Shown here piece by piece: positions 1 to 7,514 of a stretch of 64,000 bases of DNA. A program made the position numbers and the translations under genes. Positions within the stretch are counted from its first letter, which is position 1. Each line of letters begins with the position of its first letter. Below the pieces are notes generated by a model. The model was not told the DNA's origin and searched no databases. It worked only from the letters and a program-made list of their open reading frames with translations. The stretch is from an uncultured Ruminiclostridium sp. (lineage in GTDB: Bacteria > Bacillota > Clostridia > Oscillospirales > Acutalibacteraceae), in assembly GCA_902490005.1 (NCBI GenBank), contig CABUCM010000002.1:1-64000 (forward strand). Direction: 5' to 3'.

Positions 1-70
1 CTTCCACATAATAGAAGCCGCCGATTCCTTTTAAGATCGTGCCCTGAAGAGTTCCTTCAGGCAGAGGCAT
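1..70 (-). CDS. rsgA: Ribosome biogenesis GTPase RsgA, N-terminal fragment
   Basis: Only the first 23 codons lie in the window; the gene runs off the left edge. The start ATG at 70 is preceded by an AGAGGTGG ribosome binding site. The N-terminus contains GTILKGIGGFYYV, which matches the opening of the OB-fold of RsgA, the circularly permuted GTPase that checks late 30S subunit maturation. It follows prkC by about 30 bases in the same orientation, the usual stp-prkC-rsgA order of Firmicutes. Identity rests on a short stretch plus context. Confidence 0.8.
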   Translation of the reverse strand, partial: MPLPEGTLQGTILKGIGGFYYVE

Positions 71-101
71 CACGCCACCTCTTTCACACAAAATATCATG
101 A

Positions 102-2189
102 TTATCCTTGACTGCTTTCACCGCCGCTTGACGTCGACGGGTCTTCAGAATCTGAAGAACCGGAATCTACGGAAGCGTTGGGGTCCTTGGGCTCCACGAA
201 ATCGGAACGGGGCCATTTTTCAATCGCGCCGTCATTGCCGAAGTCCACCTCATATTCGTAATAGGGATATCCATTAATCACGGCGAGGACCGTTTTCGTG
301 CCGGCATCCGTGGTTCCGGTAACCGGAATTTCAATAAAGCCGTTGCTTAAATGCGGGTTTACGGTTATCTTTTTTACCACAGTGCCGTCAACATATACCA
401 CCAATTCCATATCAAAATTCAGGTGGGAGAGGCCACTGATATCCACATAGACAGAATAGGTTTTCTCCTGGGGCGGCTCCGGGCCCTTGCTGATGACCAG
501 GTCCACGGTGCTTCCCTCGCTGACCGAGGTGGTGGGCAAAGGATTGGTCTCTATGACGATTCCCGCGTCCTGATTGCTGTACCTTTGCTCTACATTGCCG
601 ACCTTTAAGCCTGCCGCTTCGATTTTCTGCCGGGCGGTGGCTTCGTTGTCGTAAATGACGTTAGGCACCGTTGTCTTTTTATCCGACGGGCCAGTGCTGA
701 CAAACAGAGTCACTGTGCTTCCCTTTTTCACTTTCGTGGTCGGCGCCGGGTCGGTGGTTTTCACATATCCCTCCGCCGTGTCGTCATCCGCCACGGGAGT
801 GATTTTAGGCACCAGGCCGGCATTCTTAATTTCTTTTTCGGCATCAGCCTGTTTCCACGCCTTTACGTCGGGCACAGGCACCTCGCCCTCGGCGTCCAGA
901 ACATTGACCACCAAGGTGATCTCGCTGTTTTCCTTGATCTTTTTGGTTTCCGAAACCTCCGGCGTCTGGGCTAAAACAACGCCCTCTTCCTTGGTTTCGT
1001 CCTTGCCATCCTGCTTAATAAAAGTAAATTTATATTCCCCGGCCTCTTTTTTAGCCAGAATATCTTCGTATTTCTGTCCTACAAAATTCGGGATCGGAAC
1101 ATCCTGGACATCCTCGGAGGAGCAGGAGCGGGCAAACGCCATAATGCCTAAAATAATCGCGATCAGCACTACCGCCGCGCAGATCCCTCCCAAAACGTAA
1201 ACCGCCGTGGGCCGGGTCTTTTTCGCCGTTTTTACATCCTCATAATCATATCCGTCGTCATACTGCGGCTTCGCGATAGGGCCGGTACGGACCGCATCCA
1301 GGTTATCGATATATTTTGTCGAGCTTTCCCCGGTATAATACTGGTATTGGAACTGAATGTTGGGGTTACGCTTAAACAGGCCCAAATCCCTGAGCATTTC
1401 CGCCGCGGATTGATACCGCTGGGAAGGATCCTTCTGCATAGCCTTCAGCGTGATCTCTTCCAGGCCCTCAGGAATCGCCGGATTAATCTGGCGGGGCGGG
1501 GTGGGGTCCTGCTGAAGCTGCATGATAGCTACGGAAACCGCGTTATCCGCCTCAAAGGGCAGCTGGCCGGTAAGCATTTCATACAGCATCACGCCGACAG
1601 AATAAATGTCCGCCTTGGCGTCGGTCAAATCCCCTCTGGCCTGCTCCGGGGCAATATAATGAACCGAACCGATGGCCTTATCCGTCATGGTCCTGGTTTC
1701 GTTTTTCGCAAACCGGGCGATACCGAAATCCGTCACCTTAATGGTGCCGTCTTGCAGCAGCATAATGTTCTGGGGCTTGACATCGCGATGGATGATGCCC
1801 TTCTCATGGGCATGCTGTAAAGCGGCCAGAATCTGGCCGGTAAAATGCACCGCTTCCTTCCATTTGATATCGTGCTGGCGCTCGATATAGTCCTTCAGGG
1901 TAATGCCGTCAATATATTCCATCACGATATACTGAATCCGGTCTCCAAAGCTGACGTCGTACACCTTGACGATATTGGGGTGGGAAAGCACCGCGATAGC
2001 CTTGGACTCGTTTTTAAACCGGCGCATAAATTCCTCGTTGCCCAGGAATTCATCCTTTAAAATTTTAATGGCCACAACCCGGTCGTCGATGGCATCGTAC
2101 GCCTTATAAACATAGGCCATCCCGCCGACGCCCAGAAGGTCTCCAATCTCATATCGGGAATCCAACCGTTTTCCGGAATATTTATCCAT
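102..2189 (-). CDS. prkC: Membrane Ser/Thr protein kinase with PASTA domains (PrkC/Stk1 type)
   Basis: 695 residues. The cytoplasmic kinase domain (about 13-275) has the glycine loop GVGGMA, Lys42, HRD at 134-136 and DFG at 154-156. One membrane helix spans about 328-353. Three extracellular PASTA repeats follow (about 363-430, 436-505, 514-580), which in this family sense muropeptides or lipid II. After them comes an extra beta-rich segment (about 580-660) and a Ser-rich acidic tail, neither part of the standard PASTA set. The start ATG follows AGGAGATG. It lies 22 bases after stp, encoding the phosphatase that normally opposes it. The kinase call is firm; the C-terminal segment is unassigned. 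Confidence 0.96.
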   Translation of the reverse strand: MDKYSGKRLDSRYEIGDLLGVGGMAYVYKAYDAIDDRVVAIKILKDEFLGNEEFMRRFKNESKAIAVLSHPNIVKVYDVSFGDRIQYIVMEYIDGITLKDYIERQHDIKWKEAVHFTGQILAALQHAHEKGIIHRDVKPQNIMLLQDGTIKVTDFGIARFAKNETRTMTDKAIGSVHYIAPEQARGDLTDAKADIYSVGVMLYEMLTGQLPFEADNAVSVAIMQLQQDPTPPRQINPAIPEGLEEITLKAMQKDPSQRYQSAAEMLRDLGLFKRNPNIQFQYQYYTGESSTKYIDNLDAVRTGPIAKPQYDDGYDYEDVKTAKKTRPTAVYVLGGICAAVVLIAIILGIMAFARSCSSEDVQDVPIPNFVGQKYEDILAKKEAGEYKFTFIKQDGKDETKEEGVVLAQTPEVSETKKIKENSEITLVVNVLDAEGEVPVPDVKAWKQADAEKEIKNAGLVPKITPVADDDTAEGYVKTTDPAPTTKVKKGSTVTLFVSTGPSDKKTTVPNVIYDNEATARQKIEAAGLKVGNVEQRYSNQDAGIVIETNPLPTTSVSEGSTVDLVISKGPEPPQEKTYSVYVDISGLSHLNFDMELVVYVDGTVVKKITVNPHLSNGFIEIPVTGTTDAGTKTVLAVINGYPYYEYEVDFGNDGAIEKWPRSDFVEPKDPNASVDSGSSDSEDPSTSSGGESSQG

Positions 2190-2211
2190 GGGAAATCATC
2201 TCCTATCCTCG

Positions 2212-2940
2212 TTATCTGCTGATGGTGACAACGGTTATATTATCATTGCCGCCCGCCTCTTTGGCAAGCTCAATGGCCCGCTTTGTGATTCTCTCCGCTG
2301 TCAGTCCTCTGGAGAAGTGATAGATCCGCTCCGGCGTCAGGCTTCCGGAGAAGCCGTCGGAGCACAGAATCAATTTCGCGTGTTCTTCAAAGGGGATTTC
2401 AAAATAATCCACCACTACAGTATCGTCAACACCCAAAGCGCGGGTGATAATATTTTTTCTAGGATGGTTCCTGGCCTGCTCCTCTGTGATTTCTCCGCTT
2501 TCCAGCATTTCCTGCACAATGGAGTGGTCCCGGGTGATTTGATTCACATCTTCCCTGGTCAGCAGGTAAGCCCGGCTGTCGCCTACGTTCACCAAGTGGA
2601 TCGTATTTTCCTGCACCAAGGCTAACACCGCCGTGGTTCCCATACCCTTCAGCGTTTCGTCCTGCCGGGCCTTTTCATACACCTTTTCGTTGGCTTCTTC
2701 CAAGGCGGTAACCAAAAGCTGTTTAATGGCCTGAGAATCCATATTTTCCTGATAACCCTCTAAAATTTTCTTAGTGATCACGTCAATCGCCGTTTCACTG
2801 GCGATATTGCCGCCGTTTGCGCCGCCCATACCGTCGCAGACCACGGCCCAGACCGCATTTTCAGAAAGAGACCCTGCATTGTATGCATCTTGGTTGGACT
2901 TTCGCACCAAACCAATATCAGTCTGTCCTGCAAATTGCAT
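2212..2940 (-). CDS. stp: PP2C-type Ser/Thr phosphatase (PrpC/Stp)
   Basis: 242 residues, the usual length for bacterial PPM/PP2C phosphatases. Metal-binding motifs are visible: DGMGG near residue 36, GDSRAYLL in the middle, SDGFSG near 195 and DNITV near the C-terminus. It removes phosphates placed by the PASTA kinase encoded immediately downstream. The start ATG at 2940 has a strong AGGAGG site and overlaps the end of rlmN by 23 bases, so translation is probably coupled. Confidence 0.95.
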   Translation of the reverse strand: MQFAGQTDIGLVRKSNQDAYNAGSLSENAVWAVVCDGMGGANGGNIASETAIDVITKKILEGYQENMDSQAIKQLLVTALEEANEKVYEKARQDETLKGMGTTAVLALVQENTIHLVNVGDSRAYLLTREDVNQITRDHSIVQEMLESGEITEEQARNHPRKNIITRALGVDDTVVVDYFEIPFEEHAKLILCSDGFSGSLTPERIYHFSRGLTAERITKRAIELAKEAGGNDNITVVTISR

Positions 2941-3997
2941 CGACGCTACCTCCTTCTTTCAAATGTTTCCGCCTGAGCTGTCCGCAGGAAGCGTTGATAT
3001 CCGCACCTAAGGTTCTCCGAACCGTGGCGGTGATATCCGCTTTTTCCAAAATACGGATAAACGCCTGCTGGCGCTGGCGTCCGCTTTTTTGATAGCCGGC
3101 TTCCTGCACCGGGTTCACCGGGATCAGATTCACGTGGCACAGCATCCCCTTGAGTCTGGCGGCCAGCTCCCTGGCACAATCGTCGGAATCATTCACCCCG
3201 TCGATCATGGCGTATTCAAAGGAAATCCTCCGGCCGGTGTGGCTGGCATAGTGCCTGCACGCCTTCAGCAATTCCTCAATGGGATACCTGCGGTTCACCG
3301 GCATGGTTTTGCTGCGGATTTCGTCGTTGGGAGCGTGAAGAGAAACCGAAAGGGTCAGCTGCAAATTTTCCTTTGCCAAATCGTAAATACGGTCAACCAG
3401 GCCGCAGGTGGAAAGGGAAATATGCCGCATTCCCAGATTCATTCCCTCCTGAGAGGAAACAAGCTTTAAAAAGCGAAGAACATTTTCATAATTATCTAAA
3501 GGCTCTCCCATTCCCATCAGCACAATATTACCGATGCGCACCCCGGCGTCCTTTTGAGCCGCCTGTACCTGGGAAAGCATTTCAGACGCAGTTAAGTTCC
3601 TTTGAAAACCGCCCAAGCCCGTGGCGCAGAAGGTGCAGCCCATCTTGCATCCCACCTGGGTAGAGATACAAATGGAACGCCCATGCTGATACTCCATCAG
3701 CACCGCCTCCACGCATTGGCCGTCGGCAAAGGAAAAAAGGTACTTTATGGTATTATCATAATCTGAAACAAGCTTGTTTTCAACCCTTGCAACAGATATG
3801 TAATACTTTTCGTTTAAAAACTGCCGTACCAATTTGGACAGGTCCGTCATTTCCTCAAAGCTGGAAACGCCCCGATGAAGCCACCGGTAAATTTGAAGCG
3901 CCTTATACGAGGGCTGCCCCTGAGCCTTCATATCCGCCCGAAGCTCATCCAGCGTCATGGATTTGATATCTTTTTTTTGAGTTGTCAAACTGTCCAT
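2918..3997 (-). CDS. rlmN: Dual-specificity 23S rRNA/tRNA adenine-C2 methyltransferase RlmN
   Basis: 359 residues from ATG 3997 (MDSLTTQ). Radical SAM enzyme that methylates C2 of A2503 in 23S rRNA and A37 in some tRNAs. The radical SAM cluster motif is CKMGCTFC; the C-terminal Cys in INASCGQL matches the methyl-carrying cysteine of the family. The frame is open upstream to 4165, but that extension lies inside rsmB; ATG 3997 has GAGGTAAT in front and sits one base after the rsmB stop, so it is the chosen start. Confidence 0.95.
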   Translation of the reverse strand: MDSLTTQKKDIKSMTLDELRADMKAQGQPSYKALQIYRWLHRGVSSFEEMTDLSKLVRQFLNEKYYISVARVENKLVSDYDNTIKYLFSFADGQCVEAVLMEYQHGRSICISTQVGCKMGCTFCATGLGGFQRNLTASEMLSQVQAAQKDAGVRIGNIVLMGMGEPLDNYENVLRFLKLVSSQEGMNLGMRHISLSTCGLVDRIYDLAKENLQLTLSVSLHAPNDEIRSKTMPVNRRYPIEELLKACRHYASHTGRRISFEYAMIDGVNDSDDCARELAARLKGMLCHVNLIPVNPVQEAGYQKSGRQRQQAFIRILEKADITATVRRTLGADINASCGQLRRKHLKEGGSVDAICRTD

Positions 3998-3998
3998 A

Positions 3999-5339
3999 TT
4001 ACCTCGATCGCCGGAACCCGGAAAGGAAAAACCCGTCGGTTCCGTTTTTTCCTGCAAACAGGGTCGCCTCGTTTTCCTGATCGAACTCATTTCTCTCATA
4101 GCCCGGGGGCAATGAGATAGGATATGGTTCAAATTCAGTGTGCTCCCGTAAAAAGCGCCGGGCAACCTGGTTGTTTTCCCGGGGATTCAGGGTACAGGTG
4201 GAATAAATGAGAACCCCGTTTTTCCCTGTCAGAATTGCAGATTTACACAGAATAAGGTACTGCAAATCCGGCAAACTGTCAAGCATATTCTTGTTTTTAT
4301 ATCGAATTTCCGGCTTTCTTCGGATAATTCCAAGGCCGGAACAGGGGGCGTCGCAAAGCACCTTATCCCCCGGCGGAAGCTCCTTTCCCGGGTTGGCGGC
4401 ATCCCGCACCCCGGCTTTTATCACGGTAAGCCCCAGCCGTTTCGCCCCCTCCTGGATCAGCCTTACCTTAGCCGGATACAGGTCGAACGCGTAAAGCTCG
4501 CCCCGGTTTTCCATCAACTGAGCCATCGTAAAGCTTTTCCCGCCCGGCGCGGCGCAGACATCGTAAACCCGCTCTCCAGGTTTCGGTGACAGCGCCTGGC
4601 AGCACAGCTGAGAGGCCAGGTCCTGAACGTGGAATTTTCCCTGTTGAAAGCCTTTCAGCTTTTCCACAGCGCCGGACCGTTCCAGGGTCAAGGCATCCGT
4701 GACCCCGGGCACCTGTTTCGCCTCTATGCCCTCCGACTTCAAATCCTCCGCCAGGGCCTCTTGGGTGGTCCGGCAGGAATTCACCCGAACGGCCAGCGGC
4801 GGCCGGCCAGATAAATTCTCCAGCATCCCCATTGTGTTTTCCAGGCCATACGCCTTCAGCCACAGTTCGATAATCCATTGAGGGCAGGCGTATTTCACCG
4901 GCAAATAATCCCGGTTTGTTTCCTTTGGCAGCCTGCAGGGGCATCCTTCCCGGATAAAGCTTCTCAAAATTCCATTGACAAAACCGGAAGCCTTGTCTTT
5001 TCCCATCATCCGCGTCAGTTTGACGCTTTCGTTTACCGCGGCGCTTTGAGGAACCTTATCCATGTAAAGAAGCTGGTAAAACCCCATTCTTAAAATCTCC
5101 CGCACCGCCGCCGCCATTTGGGACAGCGGCATTTTGGAGTAATGGGAAAGCTGATAATCTAACGTAATCCTCCGCTCAAGCACCCCATAAAATAAAGCCG
5201 AAGCGAAAGCGGCGTCCCGGCTGTCCAAGCCGGATTGGGACAGCCCATGGTCCAACACCAAATTGGAGAAGCCGTTTTCCTCCTCCACCCGAAGCAGGGC
5301 TTTCAAAGCGGTTAATCTGGCGTTTTTCACCGCGCTCAC
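3999..5339 (-). CDS. rsmB: 16S rRNA cytosine-C5 methyltransferase RsmB
   Basis: 446 residues from GTG 5339. An N-terminal NusB-like RNA-binding domain (about 1-135) is joined to a Rossmann methyltransferase. The SAM loop is CAAPGGKSF; the two catalytic Cys lie in DAPCSGLG and STCTLNP, as in m5C methyltransferases. It modifies C967 of 16S rRNA in E. coli. I prefer GTG 5339 over an in-frame ATG at 5387 because CAGGAG sits in front of it and it forms a GTGA overlap with the stop of the upstream peptidase gene, a typical coupled junction. Confidence 0.94.
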   Translation of the reverse strand: MSAVKNARLTALKALLRVEEENGFSNLVLDHGLSQSGLDSRDAAFASALFYGVLERRITLDYQLSHYSKMPLSQMAAAVREILRMGFYQLLYMDKVPQSAAVNESVKLTRMMGKDKASGFVNGILRSFIREGCPCRLPKETNRDYLPVKYACPQWIIELWLKAYGLENTMGMLENLSGRPPLAVRVNSCRTTQEALAEDLKSEGIEAKQVPGVTDALTLERSGAVEKLKGFQQGKFHVQDLASQLCCQALSPKPGERVYDVCAAPGGKSFTMAQLMENRGELYAFDLYPAKVRLIQEGAKRLGLTVIKAGVRDAANPGKELPPGDKVLCDAPCSGLGIIRRKPEIRYKNKNMLDSLPDLQYLILCKSAILTGKNGVLIYSTCTLNPRENNQVARRFLREHTEFEPYPISLPPGYERNEFDQENEATLFAGKNGTDGFFLSGFRRSR

Positions 5340-6046
5340 CGGTTGTTTCTCCTGCCGAAGACTAAAATAATCCGCAGCAAAGACCAAAGCGCCGTAAAGG
5401 TTGCCGCCAGATAGGTCATCGCCGCCGCCCGCAGCACCTTTTTCACACCCTTGAGCTCATCCTCAGAAAGCAGATAGGCCTGCTCCAGGGTTTTTACCGC
5501 CCGGCGGCTGGCGTTAAATTCCACCGGCAGGGTCACCAGCTGAAACAGCACGGAAAGGCTGAACAGCACGATGCCTATCGTGATCAGAGGGCCGATGGAA
5601 AGAAAATAGCCGAACAGGATGATGGGCAAAGAAAGCTGGGAACCAATATTGGTAATGGGCACCATCACAGTCCGCAGCTTCATGGGGCCGTACTCTTGCG
5701 CGTATTGGACGGCATGTCCCGCCTCATGGGCCGCCACCCCTACCGCGGAAATAGAATCGTTTCCAAAAACGCCGTCGGAAAGGCGGATCACGTTGGTCCT
5801 GGGGTCAAAGTGGTCCGTCAGCTGGCCCGCCACCCGTTCGCAGCGAACCCCCATCACATTGTGGAACCGCAGCACCTCCTGGGCCGCTTGGGCACCGGTA
5901 AGGCCTCTGCCTGTCCTCATCTGGGAATATTTATGAAAAGCACTTTTTACGGAAATCTGGGCCCACAAAGAGATCACCAGAGCCGGCAGCATAAAAATCA
6001 AGTAACTGAAATAGCCGTATCCGTAATAATAAAAGAAGTCAAACAT
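5336..6046 (-). CDS. Membrane zinc metallopeptidase, YugP family
   Basis: 236 residues. HEAGHAVQ gives the HExxH zinc site; hydrophobic segments flank it (about 13-30, 140-180 and 205-230), fitting the YugP-like neutral zinc peptidase family (Zn_peptidase_2). The Phe/Tyr/Gly-rich N-terminus precedes the first helix. Substrate is unknown in the family. The gene sits between fmt and rsmB, where it is common in clostridial genomes, and shares its last bases with the rsmB start. Confidence 0.88.
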   Translation of the reverse strand: MFDFFYYYGYGYFSYLIFMLPALVISLWAQISVKSAFHKYSQMRTGRGLTGAQAAQEVLRFHNVMGVRCERVAGQLTDHFDPRTNVIRLSDGVFGNDSISAVGVAAHEAGHAVQYAQEYGPMKLRTVMVPITNIGSQLSLPIILFGYFLSIGPLITIGIVLFSLSVLFQLVTLPVEFNASRRAVKTLEQAYLLSEDELKGVKKVLRAAAMTYLAATFTALWSLLRIILVFGRRNNR

Positions 6047-6056
6047 AGCTTTCCCC

Positions 6057-6977
6057 CTAATTCAGCACTGTTTTCAGCGGCACAGGATGTCCTCGGAAAA
6101 AGTCGCACGCTTTCATGCGTTTTTTTCCCTCCAGCTGAACCTCGTCGATCCGCACGCAGCTGCCGTCGCCGCAGCCCACCAAAAACGGGTTCAAGGAAAC
6201 GACCACACCGGCGTTTCCTTGTTTGGCGCTCACCGACGATCCGAACAGCTTCAGTTTTTTTCCCTCTAACACAGTATAGGCAGTGGGCCAGGGCGTTAAA
6301 CCTCTAATCAAATTATGAACTTCCCAGGAAGATTTATTCCAGTCTACCTGAGAAAGATTTTTGTCCAGCATGGAAGCATAGGTGGATTCTTCATCATTTT
6401 GCTTTTGGGGAACAATAGAGCCTTGCTCCAAGCCTTGCAGGGTTTTTGTCAGCAACTGGGCGCCGATGGGGGCCAAACGGTCGAACAGCTCCCCGGCGGT
6501 CTCATTTTCCCCGATTTCTACCGTTTCGGCCAGCAGCATATCCCCAGTATCCAGCCCCTCATCCATGAGCATGGTGGTGACGCCGGTTTCCTTTTCCCCG
6601 TTTAAAACGCTCCATTGAATCGGCGCCGCCCCCCGGTATTTGGGAAGCAGGCTTCCGTGGACGTTGACGCATCCCCTGGGAGGGAGCCGTAAAATCTCCT
6701 TTGGCAGAATCTTACCGTAGGCCACCACCACGATGATCTCCGGCATTAATTCCTTTAAAACAGCAAGGGCCTCGCCATCCCGCATTTTTGCCGGCTGATA
6801 CACCGGCAGGCTGTTTGCCAGCGCCAGCGTTTTCACCGGCGGCGGGGTAAGAACCATTTTTCTGCCTTTGGGCTTATCCGGCTGGGTAAACACGCCGCAG
6901 ACCTGATGGCCCGCATCCAGCAGCGCCTGCAGGCAGGGTACGGCGAAATCCGGCGTTCCCATAAAAACAATACGCAT
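6057..6977 (-). CDS. fmt: Methionyl-tRNA formyltransferase
   Basis: 306 residues, normal length. It transfers a formyl group from 10-formyl-THF to initiator Met-tRNA. The opening MRIVFMGTPDFAV and the folate-site motif HGSLLPKYRGAAPIQW (with the catalytic Asn-His-Asp arrangement of the formyltransferase fold) are clear. A C-terminal OB-like domain follows from about residue 205. It lies 20 bases after def, which encodes the enzyme that removes the same formyl group. Confidence 0.97.
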   Translation of the reverse strand: MRIVFMGTPDFAVPCLQALLDAGHQVCGVFTQPDKPKGRKMVLTPPPVKTLALANSLPVYQPAKMRDGEALAVLKELMPEIIVVVAYGKILPKEILRLPPRGCVNVHGSLLPKYRGAAPIQWSVLNGEKETGVTTMLMDEGLDTGDMLLAETVEIGENETAGELFDRLAPIGAQLLTKTLQGLEQGSIVPQKQNDEESTYASMLDKNLSQVDWNKSSWEVHNLIRGLTPWPTAYTVLEGKKLKLFGSSVSAKQGNAGVVVSLNPFLVGCGDGSCVRIDEVQLEGKKRMKACDFFRGHPVPLKTVLN

Positions 6978-6997
6978 TTACTTCCTCTTTCCTGGTA

Positions 6998-7489
6998 TTA
7001 TTTCTCGACTTCTTCCTCCGGTTCCAGCTCGCTGGGATCGATCATCCGGCTGGCCTTGGTTTTAAATAAAACCCCATCCAGGTGGTCCAGTTCATGGCAG
7101 AAGGCCCGCGCTTTCAGCTCCTCGCCGGTGATCTCAAAAAACTCGCCGTTGCGGTTCTGCGCTTTTACCACCACATGGTTGGGACGCAGGACCATGCCCC
7201 ATTCCCCAGGGCAAGAAAGGCAGCCCTCGGGGCCGTCCTGCTCGCCGGAAGCCTCGATAATTTCCGGGTTGACCAATTCGATGTCCCCATCCTCATCGCC
7301 TACGTTAACGATGACCGCCCGACGGAGTATTCCCACCTGGGGGGCCGCCAGCCCGGCGCCGTTGGCTTCGCGCAGGGTCTCCTTCATATCATCCAGCAGC
7401 ATCCAAAGCTTCTGATCGAATTTTTCCACGGGACGGCATTTTTTTTCTAAGATGCCGTCTCCCTCTTTCACAATATTTCTAATCGCCAT
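6998..7489 (-). CDS. def: Peptide deformylase
   Basis: 163 residues. All three family motifs are visible: GAGLAAPQVG, EGCLS (Cys metal ligand) and HELDH (two His ligands plus the catalytic Glu). It removes the N-formyl group from nascent proteins. Adjacent to fmt and downstream of priA in the same transcription unit, the common Firmicutes order. A Glu-rich C-terminal tail is present. Confidence 0.97.
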   Translation of the reverse strand: MAIRNIVKEGDGILEKKCRPVEKFDQKLWMLLDDMKETLREANGAGLAAPQVGILRRAVIVNVGDEDGDIELVNPEIIEASGEQDGPEGCLSCPGEWGMVLRPNHVVVKAQNRNGEFFEITGEELKARAFCHELDHLDGVLFKTKASRMIDPSELEPEEEVEK

Positions 7490-7514
7490 TCGGCTTCCCC
7501 GCTTTCTTATAAAG

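Noticed and set aside
3998..4165. Longer N-terminus for RlmN
   Set aside because: The extra 56 residues are encoded inside rsmB in another frame; ATG 3997 has a proper binding site and matches the family start.
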